From NCBI GenBank assembly GCA_029781855.1, contig JAKOVX010000039.1, positions 1-64,000 of the forward strand: 64,000 bases of DNA, read 5' to 3'. Shown here one piece after another: positions 17,083-25,717 of the stretch; position 1 is the first letter of the stretch; the number at the start of each line of letters is the position of its first letter. A program made the position numbers and the translations under genes. The notes below the pieces were generated by a model that was not told where the DNA came from, made no database searches, and was given only the letters and a program-made list of their open reading frames with translations. Origin of the DNA: Acidobacteriota bacterium (GTDB lineage Bacteria > Acidobacteriota > Blastocatellia > Pyrinomonadales > Pyrinomonadaceae).

Positions 17083-18269
17083 GTAAATGGAAACTTATGG
17101 ATCAGAGTAAGTACGATATCTCTCGACGTGAAATGCTGAGACGCACGGCTCTTGCCGTATCAGGTGTGTTGGCCGCCCCGATGTTCAATCGCGGCGTGTT
17201 CCGGATCTTTGCTGCGTCCGACAAGGAATATTCCGCTCGAGCCATCGACCTCGTCGGGCGGGCGACAGTCGTCGACATGCTGAGCCCGATGACCCTCGAT
17301 TTTGGCAAGCAGGACAAATGGTTCAAAGATCCTGATACCTTCACCGCAGCCGATTTTCAACCGTTCAAGCACTCAGGGATCAACATCATTCATCCGGCGA
17401 TCGGTATGGGAGGCCCGAACGCCTATGAAGAGGTGTTGAAATTTTTCGCCGCCTGGAACGGTTTCATCGCAAATAACGACGCTTATTTCATCCGCATCGA
17501 CAGTCCCTCCGACCTCGACCGCGTAAAGTCCTCGGGCAAGCTGGGCATTTTGCTCGGCCTACAGAATTCGGACCAGTTCCGCCGGCCCGATGACGTCGAT
17601 TTTTTCCGCAGTCTCGGGCAGCGCGTTTCGCAGCTGACCTATAATTCGCGCAACCTGATCGGCAACGGTTCGACCGAGCGGCGGGACGACGGCATTTCCG
17701 ATTTTGGGGTGGCGATCATCGAGCGGATGAACAAGGTTGGTATGGCCGTAGATGTATCACATTGCGGCGACCGCACGACACTCGATGCCTTTGAGATCTC
17801 GAAAAAACCCGTATTGATCACGCATTCGAATTGCCGTGTCCTTGCCGGTGGCCATCCGCGGGACAAGACAGATGAGGCGATCAAGAAGGTCGGCGAGACG
17901 GGTAGCGTAATGGGGATCACGGGCGTAAGGATGTTCGTCAAGGACACCGAACCGACGACCATCGAGGACGTGCTCGATCATTACGACCATGTCAGGAAAT
18001 TGATCGGGCCCGAACATCTCGGCGTCGGCAGCGACATCGATCTCTACGGGTACGACAAGATGCCGCCCGAGCTGAACAAGCAGCTTCGCGCGAGCTACAA
18101 GGGCAGTTACGGCTTCCGCGAAAGGATCGACATCGAAGGCCTCGACCATCCGAAACGTATGTTCGACCTGACCGAGGGCCTGATACGCCGAAAGTACACC
18201 GACGCGGACATTCTCGGCATACTCGGCGGCAATTTTACACGGGTTTTGAAACATATATGGACCGTCTGA
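17079..18269 (+). CDS. M19 membrane-dipeptidase-like protein with Tat signal and altered metal site
   Basis: A 396-residue renal-dipeptidase family member. The N-terminus carries a twin-arginine motif (SRREML) and a hydrophobic stretch, so folded export is likely. His228 (DVSHCG) and His249 (ITHSNCR), which bind the second metal in M19 enzymes, are kept, as is GVGSDID. The strand-1 HxD is missing (VVDMLSP: His to Leu68, Asp to Pro70) and the bridging Glu is Gln162 (GLQNSDQF). Canonical members hydrolyse dipeptides including those with a C-terminal D-residue. With these changes, two-zinc catalysis is doubtful. It overlaps the GNAT stop; a second in-frame ATG at 17097 is possible. Confidence 0.82.
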   Translation: MSKWKLMDQSKYDISRREMLRRTALAVSGVLAAPMFNRGVFRIFAASDKEYSARAIDLVGRATVVDMLSPMTLDFGKQDKWFKDPDTFTAADFQPFKHSGINIIHPAIGMGGPNAYEEVLKFFAAWNGFIANNDAYFIRIDSPSDLDRVKSSGKLGILLGLQNSDQFRRPDDVDFFRSLGQRVSQLTYNSRNLIGNGSTERRDDGISDFGVAIIERMNKVGMAVDVSHCGDRTTLDAFEISKKPVLITHSNCRVLAGGHPRDKTDEAIKKVGETGSVMGITGVRMFVKDTEPTTIEDVLDHYDHVRKLIGPEHLGVGSDIDLYGYDKMPPELNKQLRASYKGSYGFRERIDIEGLDHPKRMFDLTEGLIRRKYTDADILGILGGNFTRVLKHIWTV

Positions 18270-18304
18270 AGCCACGGGCGGACCGCAGCTCATACAGGAG
18301 AAAT

Positions 18305-19837
18305 ATGAAATTACGCTCTATTCTTGCTCTGATCATCCTTTCGTTGGTCATGCTGGCAGGGCCGCAATTGGCCGCGGCCCAAAACGCGCCGTTTCCCGGC
18401 TTTGACGAATACGTGAATAAGGCGATGAAAGACTGGGAGGTTCCCGGCCTGGCTATCGCTATTGTCAAGGACGACAAGATCGTTTACGCGAAAGGTTACG
18501 GCGTCCGCGAACTCGGCAAACCGGCACCAGTCGACGAACACACGCTATTTGCGATCGGCTCGTCGTCAAAAGCGTTCACCGCAACCTCGATCGCGATGCT
18601 GGTCGATCAGGGCAAGCTCAAGTGGGACGATCACGTCACCCAATATCTGCCCGGTTTTCAGCTCTACGATCCGTGGGTGACTCGCGAGATGACCGTCCGT
18701 GATCTTTTGACGCACCGCATCGGGCTCGAACGCGGTGATCAGCTTTGGTATGCGACTCCGTACAGCCGCGAAGAGGTGCTCCGCCGGATACGTTTCCTCG
18801 AACCGTCGTCGAGCATGCGTTCGAAATTCGGCTATCAGAACATCATGTTCCTTGCCGCCGGACAGATCATTCCGTCGATCACCGGCAACACGTGGGACGA
18901 TTTTGTCACTGAGCGGATCTTCGCGCCGCTCGGGATGAGTGAGACCGGAACGACCATCCGAACGTTGCCGCTTTCGACGGACGTCTCGACCCCGCACGTC
19001 AAGATCGATGACAAGGTGCGGCCCGTCGCCTGGCGCCTGATCGACAATATTGCTCCTGCCGGGTCGATCAACTCAAATGTCGTCGATATGGCTCAATGGC
19101 TTCGGTTCCAGCTCGGCAACGGTAAATTCGACGGCAAACAGCTTGTCAGCGAAGCGGCAATAAAAGAAACCCATACGCCGCAGACGATCATCCGTATCGA
19201 GGGCCCGTACCCGATCTTTTACCCTAATGCGCATTTCTTCAGCTACGGAATGGGATGGTTCCTCAGCGATTTTCGCGGGAAGAAACTCGTTGAGCACGGC
19301 GGTGCGATCGACGGGATGAGGGCCGAAGTGGCCATGATCCCGGAGGCAAACGTCGGGATCGTGATCCTTACCAATATGAACGGCACCCTGCTCCCGCAGT
19401 TCCTGTGCTACCGCATTTTTGACCAGTATCTGGGCGTGCAGCCAAAAGATTGGCAGGCCGAGGCCCTGCCGAAGATCAAAACGCTCGAAAAGGCTGGAAA
19501 AGCCGCACAGGACAAGATTATCGCCGACCGGGTCAAGGACACTCATCCCTCGCTCGATCTCCAGAGCTATGCCGGCACTTATAACAGCGAGATGTACGGC
19601 GATTTCGAGATCGATCTCGTCGACCGCAAGCTTGTCGCGCATTTCGGCCCGAACTATACGGGCGATCTAGAACATTGGAACTACGACACGTTTCAGGTGA
19701 CTTGGCGTGATCCCGTGATGGGAAAAGGCTTCTTGCAATTCTGCCTGAATGCGAAAGGCAAGATAGACACGGTCGATCTTGGCCCGATGGGCAAGTTTAA
19801 GCGGATGCCTGATAAGAAACCGGCGGCCAAGAATTAG
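18305..19837 (+). CDS. Beta-lactamase-family serine hydrolase with C-terminal DUF3471-type domain, copy 2
   Basis: A 510-residue secreted hydrolase. ATG 18305 is chosen because AGGAG ends four bases before it and it gives a signal peptide ending AAAQN; a longer start at 18257 overlaps the M19 gene. The catalytic domain has SSSK (SxxK), YQN in FGYQNIMFLAAG (in place of YSN) and a later HGG in VEHGGAIDG. A beta-rich C-terminal domain (about 410-505, YAGTYNSEMYGDFEIDL) is the lipocalin-like appendix common in this family. The exact substrate is unknown; D-aminopeptidase or esterase activity is plausible. It lies 35 bases after the M19 gene. Confidence 0.87.
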   Translation: MKLRSILALIILSLVMLAGPQLAAAQNAPFPGFDEYVNKAMKDWEVPGLAIAIVKDDKIVYAKGYGVRELGKPAPVDEHTLFAIGSSSKAFTATSIAMLVDQGKLKWDDHVTQYLPGFQLYDPWVTREMTVRDLLTHRIGLERGDQLWYATPYSREEVLRRIRFLEPSSSMRSKFGYQNIMFLAAGQIIPSITGNTWDDFVTERIFAPLGMSETGTTIRTLPLSTDVSTPHVKIDDKVRPVAWRLIDNIAPAGSINSNVVDMAQWLRFQLGNGKFDGKQLVSEAAIKETHTPQTIIRIEGPYPIFYPNAHFFSYGMGWFLSDFRGKKLVEHGGAIDGMRAEVAMIPEANVGIVILTNMNGTLLPQFLCYRIFDQYLGVQPKDWQAEALPKIKTLEKAGKAAQDKIIADRVKDTHPSLDLQSYAGTYNSEMYGDFEIDLVDRKLVAHFGPNYTGDLEHWNYDTFQVTWRDPVMGKGFLQFCLNAKGKIDTVDLGPMGKFKRMPDKKPAAKN

Positions 19838-19871
19838 CTGCGGCGTAAAACAGTTTCGGGGAGATATTCAA

Positions 19872-21269
19872 ATGCTAAAAAGATCGATCTTCATACCATT
19901 TTTCGGGGCGGCCTTTCTCATAACGTCCGCTTTCTACGGGGAGATAATTGCCCAAACGCCGGCAGCGTCACCTCCGACCGATAAGCAGGTAGTCGCCAAG
20001 GTCAGTGAGTACATGGACGCGGTGGTTCGTGTGGACGGATTCAGCGGAACCATCCTCGTCGCCCGCGACGGCAAGCCGGTGGTCAGCAAAGGCTATGGCA
20101 TGGCTAGTATCGAACTCGCCGTGCCCAATGCGCCGGAGAACATTTTCAGACTCGGTTCGATCACCAAGCAGTTCACCTCGATGTCGATAATGATGCTCCA
20201 GGAGCGCGGGAAACTGAAGGTGAGCGACCCGATCTGCGATTACGTCGCCAATTGCCCGGACATTTGGAAGCCTATAACCATTCGCCACCTACTGACACAC
20301 ACGTCCGGCATCACGAATTACACGGCGTTCCCCGATTTTGCCAAGACGACAATACTTCCAACACCTAACACCGACATGATCGCCCGGATCGAAAAGGAAC
20401 CGCTTGATTTTGCGCCCGGCGAGAAATTCTCGTACAGCAATTCCGGCTATTACGTGCTCGGTGTGATCATCGAAAAGGCATCCGGCAAGCCGTACGCCGA
20501 TTTCCTGCAGGTAAATATCTTTACGCCCCTCGGAATGAAGAACACCGGATATGACGATCCGCTTAAGATCATCATGAACCGGGCGGCAGGGTATCAGAAG
20601 CAGGCCGGCAAGATCCTTAATGCGTCGTACATGGACATGAGCGTGCCCTATGCCGCAGGATCGCTCTACTCGACGACGGGCGACCTATTGAAATGGGATC
20701 AGGCACTTTATACAGAGAAACTGGTGTCGAGGAAATCACTTGACGAGATATTCACGCCCTGGAAAGGCGAAGCCGGTTATGGCTACGGCTGGGGTATCGG
20801 CAAGAAGTTCGGGCGTCGCGAGATCTCGCATGGCGGAGGCATCTACGGTTTCTCCACCTATATCGCCCGTTACCCCGACGACCGTGTGACGGTGATCGTA
20901 TTGAGCAATATTCAGTCGGCACCCTCGGGTCAGATCGCCGGGAACCTGGGGGCGATCGCATTTGGGGCGCCATTTGAAATGCCCAAAGAACACAAGGTGA
21001 TCACGCTCGATAAAAAGGTACTAGAAAAATACGTCGGTGAATATCAGATCGGCACAAATATCATCATTGCGATCACGTTTGAGGATGGAAAGTTGATGGG
21101 CCAGCTTGGTGGGCAGGGAAAATTCAGCCTATTGCCGGAGACGGAAATAGAATTTTACTCGAAGGACGTCAATGCCCAGATCGTATTTGAAAAGGACGCG
21201 AACGGCAACGTCACAGGATTTACCTTGAAACAGGGTGGAAGCAATAACCCGGCAAAGAAGATCAAATAG
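19872..21269 (+). CDS. Beta-lactamase-family serine hydrolase, copy 3
   Basis: A 465-residue secreted hydrolase with ATG 19872 preceded by GGGGAG at eight bases; upstream in-frame codons overlap the previous gene. The signal peptide is followed by QTPAASPP. Motifs are SITK (SxxK), YSN in FSYSNSGYYVLG and HGG in ISHGGGIYGF. The last 90 residues (YVGEYQIGTNIIIAITFEDG onward) form a DUF3471-like beta domain. It lies 34 bases after copy 2, indicating co-transcription. Sequence differs enough from the other copies to suggest divergence in substrate rather than recent duplication. Confidence 0.88.
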   Translation: MLKRSIFIPFFGAAFLITSAFYGEIIAQTPAASPPTDKQVVAKVSEYMDAVVRVDGFSGTILVARDGKPVVSKGYGMASIELAVPNAPENIFRLGSITKQFTSMSIMMLQERGKLKVSDPICDYVANCPDIWKPITIRHLLTHTSGITNYTAFPDFAKTTILPTPNTDMIARIEKEPLDFAPGEKFSYSNSGYYVLGVIIEKASGKPYADFLQVNIFTPLGMKNTGYDDPLKIIMNRAAGYQKQAGKILNASYMDMSVPYAAGSLYSTTGDLLKWDQALYTEKLVSRKSLDEIFTPWKGEAGYGYGWGIGKKFGRREISHGGGIYGFSTYIARYPDDRVTVIVLSNIQSAPSGQIAGNLGAIAFGAPFEMPKEHKVITLDKKVLEKYVGEYQIGTNIIIAITFEDGKLMGQLGGQGKFSLLPETEIEFYSKDVNAQIVFEKDANGNVTGFTLKQGGSNNPAKKIK

Positions 21270-21332
21270 CGATCCGTTGACATGTTCGCAACGTGACATT
21301 AGCGACAGCAAACGGCAAGAAGAGGAAAAAAG

Positions 21333-23303
21333 ATGAGAAAACTTGCGGCTTTGATGATACTTGGACTGACTTTCCCTTCGTTTTTCGTTGGGCAGGTTCC
21401 CAACTCTCCAAACATTTCTACCAAACCGGAAACCCCTCAGACAGGAGAGACCGCGAAGGTGCCTGCTCGCCCGGAATTGACCGCCGCCGATGCAGAAGCA
21501 TTTCTTGACGGCATTCTACCGCTCCAGCTTGCGCGGGAAGACATAGCCGGCGCGACGGTCGTGATTGTCAAAGACGGCAAGGTTCTTTTCGAAAAAGGCT
21601 ACGGTTTTTCGGACGTCAAAGCAAAGAAGCCTGTGGTAGCCGCCGATACGCTCTTTCGTCCGGGCTCGATCTCTAAGTTGTTTACGTGGACAGCCGTGAT
21701 GCAATTGGTCGAGCAAGGCAAGATCGATCTCGACCGTGATGTGAACGACTATATCGATTACAAGATCCCCGAAGCCTTCGGAAAGCCGATCACGATGAGG
21801 AATCTGCTGACCCACACGCCCGGCTTTGAAGAGCAAGTTAAGGACCTCATCACCTTCAAGACCGACAAGCCGAATCTCGGTGAGTACATGAAAACCCATA
21901 TTCCCGGTCGGATATTTCCCCCGGGAACGGTGCCCGCGTATTCCAACTACGGGGCATCTCTTGCCGGCTATATCGTCGAGCGAGTGTCAGGCCAACCTTT
22001 CAATCAGTATATCGAAGAGCATATATTCAAGCCGCTTGGGATGAACCATTCGACTTTTGAACAGCCGCTGCCGGAGGAACTCGCACCCAACATGTCCAAT
22101 GGCTATCAACTTGCTTCAGACAAGGAGCTGAAGTTTGAAATGGTTACTCCTTTTCCCGCGGGAAGTCTCAGCAGCACCGCCGATGATATGTCCAAATTCA
22201 TGCTCGCCCACCTGCAGAACGGCCAATTGGGCGACGCGCGGATCTTGAAGCCCGAGACTGCGCAGTTGATGCACAGCCGCCTTTTCGGACTTGATCCGGC
22301 GGCGAATGCGATGGCCTACGGATTTTACGAAGAGTCGCGAAACGGTCACCGGATCATCGGGCACGGCGGCGACACGACGGCCTTTCACAGCGATCTGCAC
22401 CTGGTGCTTGATAGCGGTGTTGGATTCTTTGTTTCCTACAACAGCGCGGGCCGGGGACAGGTGTCGCCTCGATCGATCGTTTGGGAAGCCTTTCTCGATC
22501 GGTATTTTCCATACACGCCGCCGCCCGCTACCGCACCCGATACTGCGAAACAGGATGCGGTTGCAGTTAGTGGATCGTACGAGTCGAGCCGCCGCAGCGA
22601 GACCTCGTTTATCAAGGCGTTCTCGCTACTAGGCGAGACGGCGGTCTCGCCTACCGAGGACGGGACTATCCAGGTGTCGGCGCTGCTTGCTCCGAACGGA
22701 AAGCCAAAACACTGGGAAGAAATAGCTCCAATGACGTTTCGCGAAGTCGGCGGTCAGGACGTTCTAGTTTTCAAACCGGACCAAAATGGCCAGCTGCAGA
22801 TGATCATTCCTTATCCGTTCATGACCTTTCAGCGTGTCGATTTGTGGGACAACAGCAAGATACTTCTGACGGTCGTCGGAGTGTCACTATTCGTCATGCT
22901 GTTAACACTGATCCTTTGGTTCGTCGGGTGGCTGGTCAGGAGACATTATGGTGGCAAGCTCGAGTTGACCCGATTGGAGTGGTGGCTGCGACTGACTGTG
23001 CGGGCCGTGTTTGCACTGGCGCTGATCTTTATAGGGACAATGGTGGGCTTGATCATGTACGCGACCTCAAACCTGGATTTTCTCAGCGATGCCGGAGTCA
23101 AATGGTTCCAGACCGCTCAGGTCATCGGTGTCATTGCGGCAGTTGGGACCCTCGCAGTTTTCTTCAATTTTGTCTATGCCTGGATCAGCAGCCGGTACAG
23201 GATATGGGGCAAGCTGCAGGCGACGCTCTTCGCTATCGTTTGTTTGGGATTTCTGTGGTTCGTATTCGCCGGACATTTGTTGTACTTCAACTCAAACTTT
23301 TAA
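21333..23303 (+). CDS. Membrane-anchored beta-lactamase-family serine hydrolase, copy 4
   Basis: A 656-residue protein with an N-terminal signal and the motifs SISK (SxxK), YSN in AYSNYGASLAG and HGG in IGHGGDTTAF. After the catalytic and beta domains come four predicted transmembrane helices near the C-terminus (about 510-535, 555-580, 595-620 and 630-650). The catalytic domain is therefore held at the outer face of the inner membrane, unlike the three free copies. AGAGGA lies before ATG 21333. The stop is one base before the racemase start, a tight coupling of this periplasmic enzyme with the cytoplasmic D-to-L step. Confidence 0.88.
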   Translation: MRKLAALMILGLTFPSFFVGQVPNSPNISTKPETPQTGETAKVPARPELTAADAEAFLDGILPLQLAREDIAGATVVIVKDGKVLFEKGYGFSDVKAKKPVVAADTLFRPGSISKLFTWTAVMQLVEQGKIDLDRDVNDYIDYKIPEAFGKPITMRNLLTHTPGFEEQVKDLITFKTDKPNLGEYMKTHIPGRIFPPGTVPAYSNYGASLAGYIVERVSGQPFNQYIEEHIFKPLGMNHSTFEQPLPEELAPNMSNGYQLASDKELKFEMVTPFPAGSLSSTADDMSKFMLAHLQNGQLGDARILKPETAQLMHSRLFGLDPAANAMAYGFYEESRNGHRIIGHGGDTTAFHSDLHLVLDSGVGFFVSYNSAGRGQVSPRSIVWEAFLDRYFPYTPPPATAPDTAKQDAVAVSGSYESSRRSETSFIKAFSLLGETAVSPTEDGTIQVSALLAPNGKPKHWEEIAPMTFREVGGQDVLVFKPDQNGQLQMIIPYPFMTFQRVDLWDNSKILLTVVGVSLFVMLLTLILWFVGWLVRRHYGGKLELTRLEWWLRLTVRAVFALALIFIGTMVGLIMYATSNLDFLSDAGVKWFQTAQVIGVIAAVGTLAVFFNFVYAWISSRYRIWGKLQATLFAIVCLGFLWFVFAGHLLYFNSNF

Positions 23304-23304
23304 A

Positions 23305-24432
23305 ATGAAGGACCTGAAACTGGAATCACTATATTTGCGTGAGATCGAATTGCCGCTTAAGGCTCCATTCGTAACGAGCTTTGGTACGTCTCTGAAACGG
23401 CGAATTTTGGTTGTGCGGATCACCGACGCCGAAGGGGCCGTGGGCTACGGTGAATGCACCGCTCCAGAGGAGCCGTTCTATAATCACGAAACTACCGATA
23501 CGGCATGGTCGATAATCAGCGATTTCATCGCTCCATTGCTAATAAAGAACCCGATCGGTACAGCTGCCGATGTATCGGACGCCCTGGCTGCCATCCGCGG
23601 CAATCGAATGGCTATCGGTGGTGTTGAATCCGCAGTCTGGGATCTCGAGGCAAAGAAGGCGAATACTCCGCTTTGGCGGCATTTAGGCGGGACGCGAGAA
23701 CAGATAGATTGCGGCGTATCGATCGGACTCCAGATCTCTCCGGAAGTATTGCTTGAGAAGGTAACGCGTGAGGTGGAAAGCGGCTACCAGAGAATAAAGC
23801 TAAAGATAAAACCGGGCCAGGATATCGAACTAGTCCGCGTTATCCGAGGGAATTTTCCTCATATCAAACTTTCGGTTGATGCGAACTCTGCATACAGGCT
23901 GGACCGCGACGTTCACATCTTTGAGGAACTCGACGAGTTCGGATTGCTGATGATCGAGCAGCCACTCGCAGCAGGTGACCTGGTGGACCACGCCAAGCTC
24001 CAAAAGTTGATCAAAACGTCTATCTGCCTTGATGAATCGATCACTTCCCTTCGGGATGCCGAGCATGCCCTCGAACTTGGCTCATGCAGGATAATCAACG
24101 TGAAACTTGGACGCGTTGGCGGACACTCTGAGGCAAAGGCGATACAGAGTTTTGCATCTGAAAATAACGTTCCTGTCTGGTGCGGCGGAATGCTCGAATC
24201 CGGTATCGGAAGAGCTCACAACATCGCGATGTCGACGCTGCCGGGCTTTTCTCTTCCGGGTGACGTTTCGGCCTCGGCAAGATATTGGGCGGAGGACATT
24301 GTAGAGCCGCCTGTAACGGTAAGTTCCGAAGGCAGGATCAAATCACCGGACGGACCCGGCATCGGCTATAACGTAAACGAGCCGATGGTGGAGCGACTTA
24401 CAGTTCGACGCGAGACGATCCCACTTAAATAA
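23305..24432 (+). CDS. N-acylamino acid racemase (NSAR/OSBS family, enolase superfamily)
   Basis: A 375-residue cytoplasmic enzyme. The start ATG 23305 follows the previous stop by one base. It aligns along its length with Amycolatopsis N-succinylamino acid racemase: catalytic Lys167 (KLKIKP) and Lys267 (NVKLGRVGG), and metal ligands Asp192 (SVDANSAY), Glu218 (IEQPL) and Asp243 (CLDESI). VWCGGMLESGIGRAHN is a family signature. Family members racemise N-succinyl or N-acetyl amino acids and often have o-succinylbenzoate synthase activity. No menaquinone genes are nearby, while a COG3375 GNAT and D-peptidases are. NSAR function in D-amino-acid salvage is thus more likely than menaquinone synthesis. 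Confidence 0.9.
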   Translation: MKDLKLESLYLREIELPLKAPFVTSFGTSLKRRILVVRITDAEGAVGYGECTAPEEPFYNHETTDTAWSIISDFIAPLLIKNPIGTAADVSDALAAIRGNRMAIGGVESAVWDLEAKKANTPLWRHLGGTREQIDCGVSIGLQISPEVLLEKVTREVESGYQRIKLKIKPGQDIELVRVIRGNFPHIKLSVDANSAYRLDRDVHIFEELDEFGLLMIEQPLAAGDLVDHAKLQKLIKTSICLDESITSLRDAEHALELGSCRIINVKLGRVGGHSEAKAIQSFASENNVPVWCGGMLESGIGRAHNIAMSTLPGFSLPGDVSASARYWAEDIVEPPVTVSSEGRIKSPDGPGIGYNVNEPMVERLTVRRETIPLK

Positions 24433-24469
24433 TTGGTCGGTTTTCGAACTGTCTTTTGAAGGAACTAAC

Positions 24470-25564
24470 ATGAAAAAGCCATTGTTTATAGTCCTTGTCT
24501 TCGCGCTCATGATGCTGTCATTAGCGTACGGTCCGGACGCCGCGGCCAGTCATATAACTCAACTTTCCGATCGAACTAACGATAGGGCCGCAAATCATCC
24601 TTATCTGCCCGGAGATGAGAAACCCGCCCCTGCCCCTAAACGTTGGCTTGGCCTGATCGGCGAATATGGCCCGGACAACGGCATTCTATATATCCTGGAA
24701 AAGGATGGCAGTCTTTGCGCCTTATTCAAGGGAGCCGAGACGGAGGTCCTGAAAGAGATATCCATCAACCGGTTCGAATTTTCCGGTTCGGACAAGCATG
24801 CTGGTCAAAAACTTAGCTTTACGCGTGACCGGAAAGGACGTTCGACGCTGGCGAAGATCGGCAAAGTCGAGTTTAAACGTCGTCAGATCGAGCCTGAAGA
24901 TGGTGCGGCACAATTGCACGTCACACCGTTAAGGCCGGTACCTGAACTGATAAAGGAGGCTCTCGCAGCCCAACCACCGAAAGAGACTGGCGATTTTCGA
25001 AAATCGGATCTGGTCGAGCTGATAAAGCTGGATCCGACGATCAAACTCGATATACGTTACGCGACCACCAACAATCTCTTCGGCACCGTCTTTTATTCTC
25101 AGGCCCGTGCCTTTATGCAGCGTCCGGCCGCTGAAGCTGTAGTCCGGGTTAATCGCAAGTTGCGAAAACTTGGCTACGGACTCCTCGTTCACGATGCCTA
25201 TCGGCCGTGGTACGTCACCAAGGTATTCTGGGACGCAACGCCGAACGACAAGAAGCTCTTTGTGGCCGACCCATCACAGGGTTCGCGTCACAATCGCGGA
25301 GCCGCCGTTGATATCACGTTGTACTACCTAAAAACCGGCAAGCCGGTGGAAATGGTAAGCACCTACGACGAGACAACTGATCGTGCTTACCCTAACTACC
25401 CCGGCGGCACGTCGCTTCAGCGTTGGCATCGTCAATTATTGCGTGATTCGATGGAATCGGAAGGTTTCACTGTTTACGAAGCAGAATGGTGGCATTTTGA
25501 CTACAAGGATTGGCAGCATTACCCGATCGGAAACACCAAATTTGACCAAATATCATCTCAGTAA
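24470..25564 (+). CDS. VanX-type M15D D-alanyl-D-alanine dipeptidase with N-terminal beta domain
   Basis: A 364-residue exported zinc dipeptidase with a signal peptide, ATG 24470 and AAGGA upstream. The C-terminal half (about 178-360) is VanX-like: SxHxxGxAxD with His274 and Asp281, and ExxWH with Glu339 and His342. The spacings 274-281-339-342 equal those of VanX His116, Asp123, Glu181 and His184. VanX-type enzymes split D-Ala-D-Ala; an exported form would serve scavenging rather than vancomycin resistance, and no VanHA genes are near. The N-terminal 55-150 region (GEYGPDNGILYILEKDG) resembles the DUF3471-like appendix of the neighbouring serine hydrolases. It closes the D-peptide run. Confidence 0.9.
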   Translation: MKKPLFIVLVFALMMLSLAYGPDAAASHITQLSDRTNDRAANHPYLPGDEKPAPAPKRWLGLIGEYGPDNGILYILEKDGSLCALFKGAETEVLKEISINRFEFSGSDKHAGQKLSFTRDRKGRSTLAKIGKVEFKRRQIEPEDGAAQLHVTPLRPVPELIKEALAAQPPKETGDFRKSDLVELIKLDPTIKLDIRYATTNNLFGTVFYSQARAFMQRPAAEAVVRVNRKLRKLGYGLLVHDAYRPWYVTKVFWDATPNDKKLFVADPSQGSRHNRGAAVDITLYYLKTGKPVEMVSTYDETTDRAYPNYPGGTSLQRWHRQLLRDSMESEGFTVYEAEWWHFDYKDWQHYPIGNTKFDQISSQ

Positions 25565-25717
25565 TTATCCGATCGACCGTTTGAGTTCTTTTTTCATGTG
25601 AAGGTCATGGATCTTTCACTCCTTCGGATCACGCCATAAGGCCAGACTGATGTCGGGCCGTAACGTGTATTGGGTACATTCCGATTACGGGTAGTTGGTG
25701 TATCCGTTTTGGTGTTA

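Noticed and set aside
23305..24432. Menaquinone-pathway o-succinylbenzoate synthase (menC)
   Set aside because: Family members can be bifunctional, but no other men gene is present and the D-amino-acid context favours the racemase role.
24470..25564. Vancomycin-resistance vanX
   Set aside because: No vanH, vanA or vanRS genes are near, and the protein is exported with an extra domain, which fits peptide scavenging instead.
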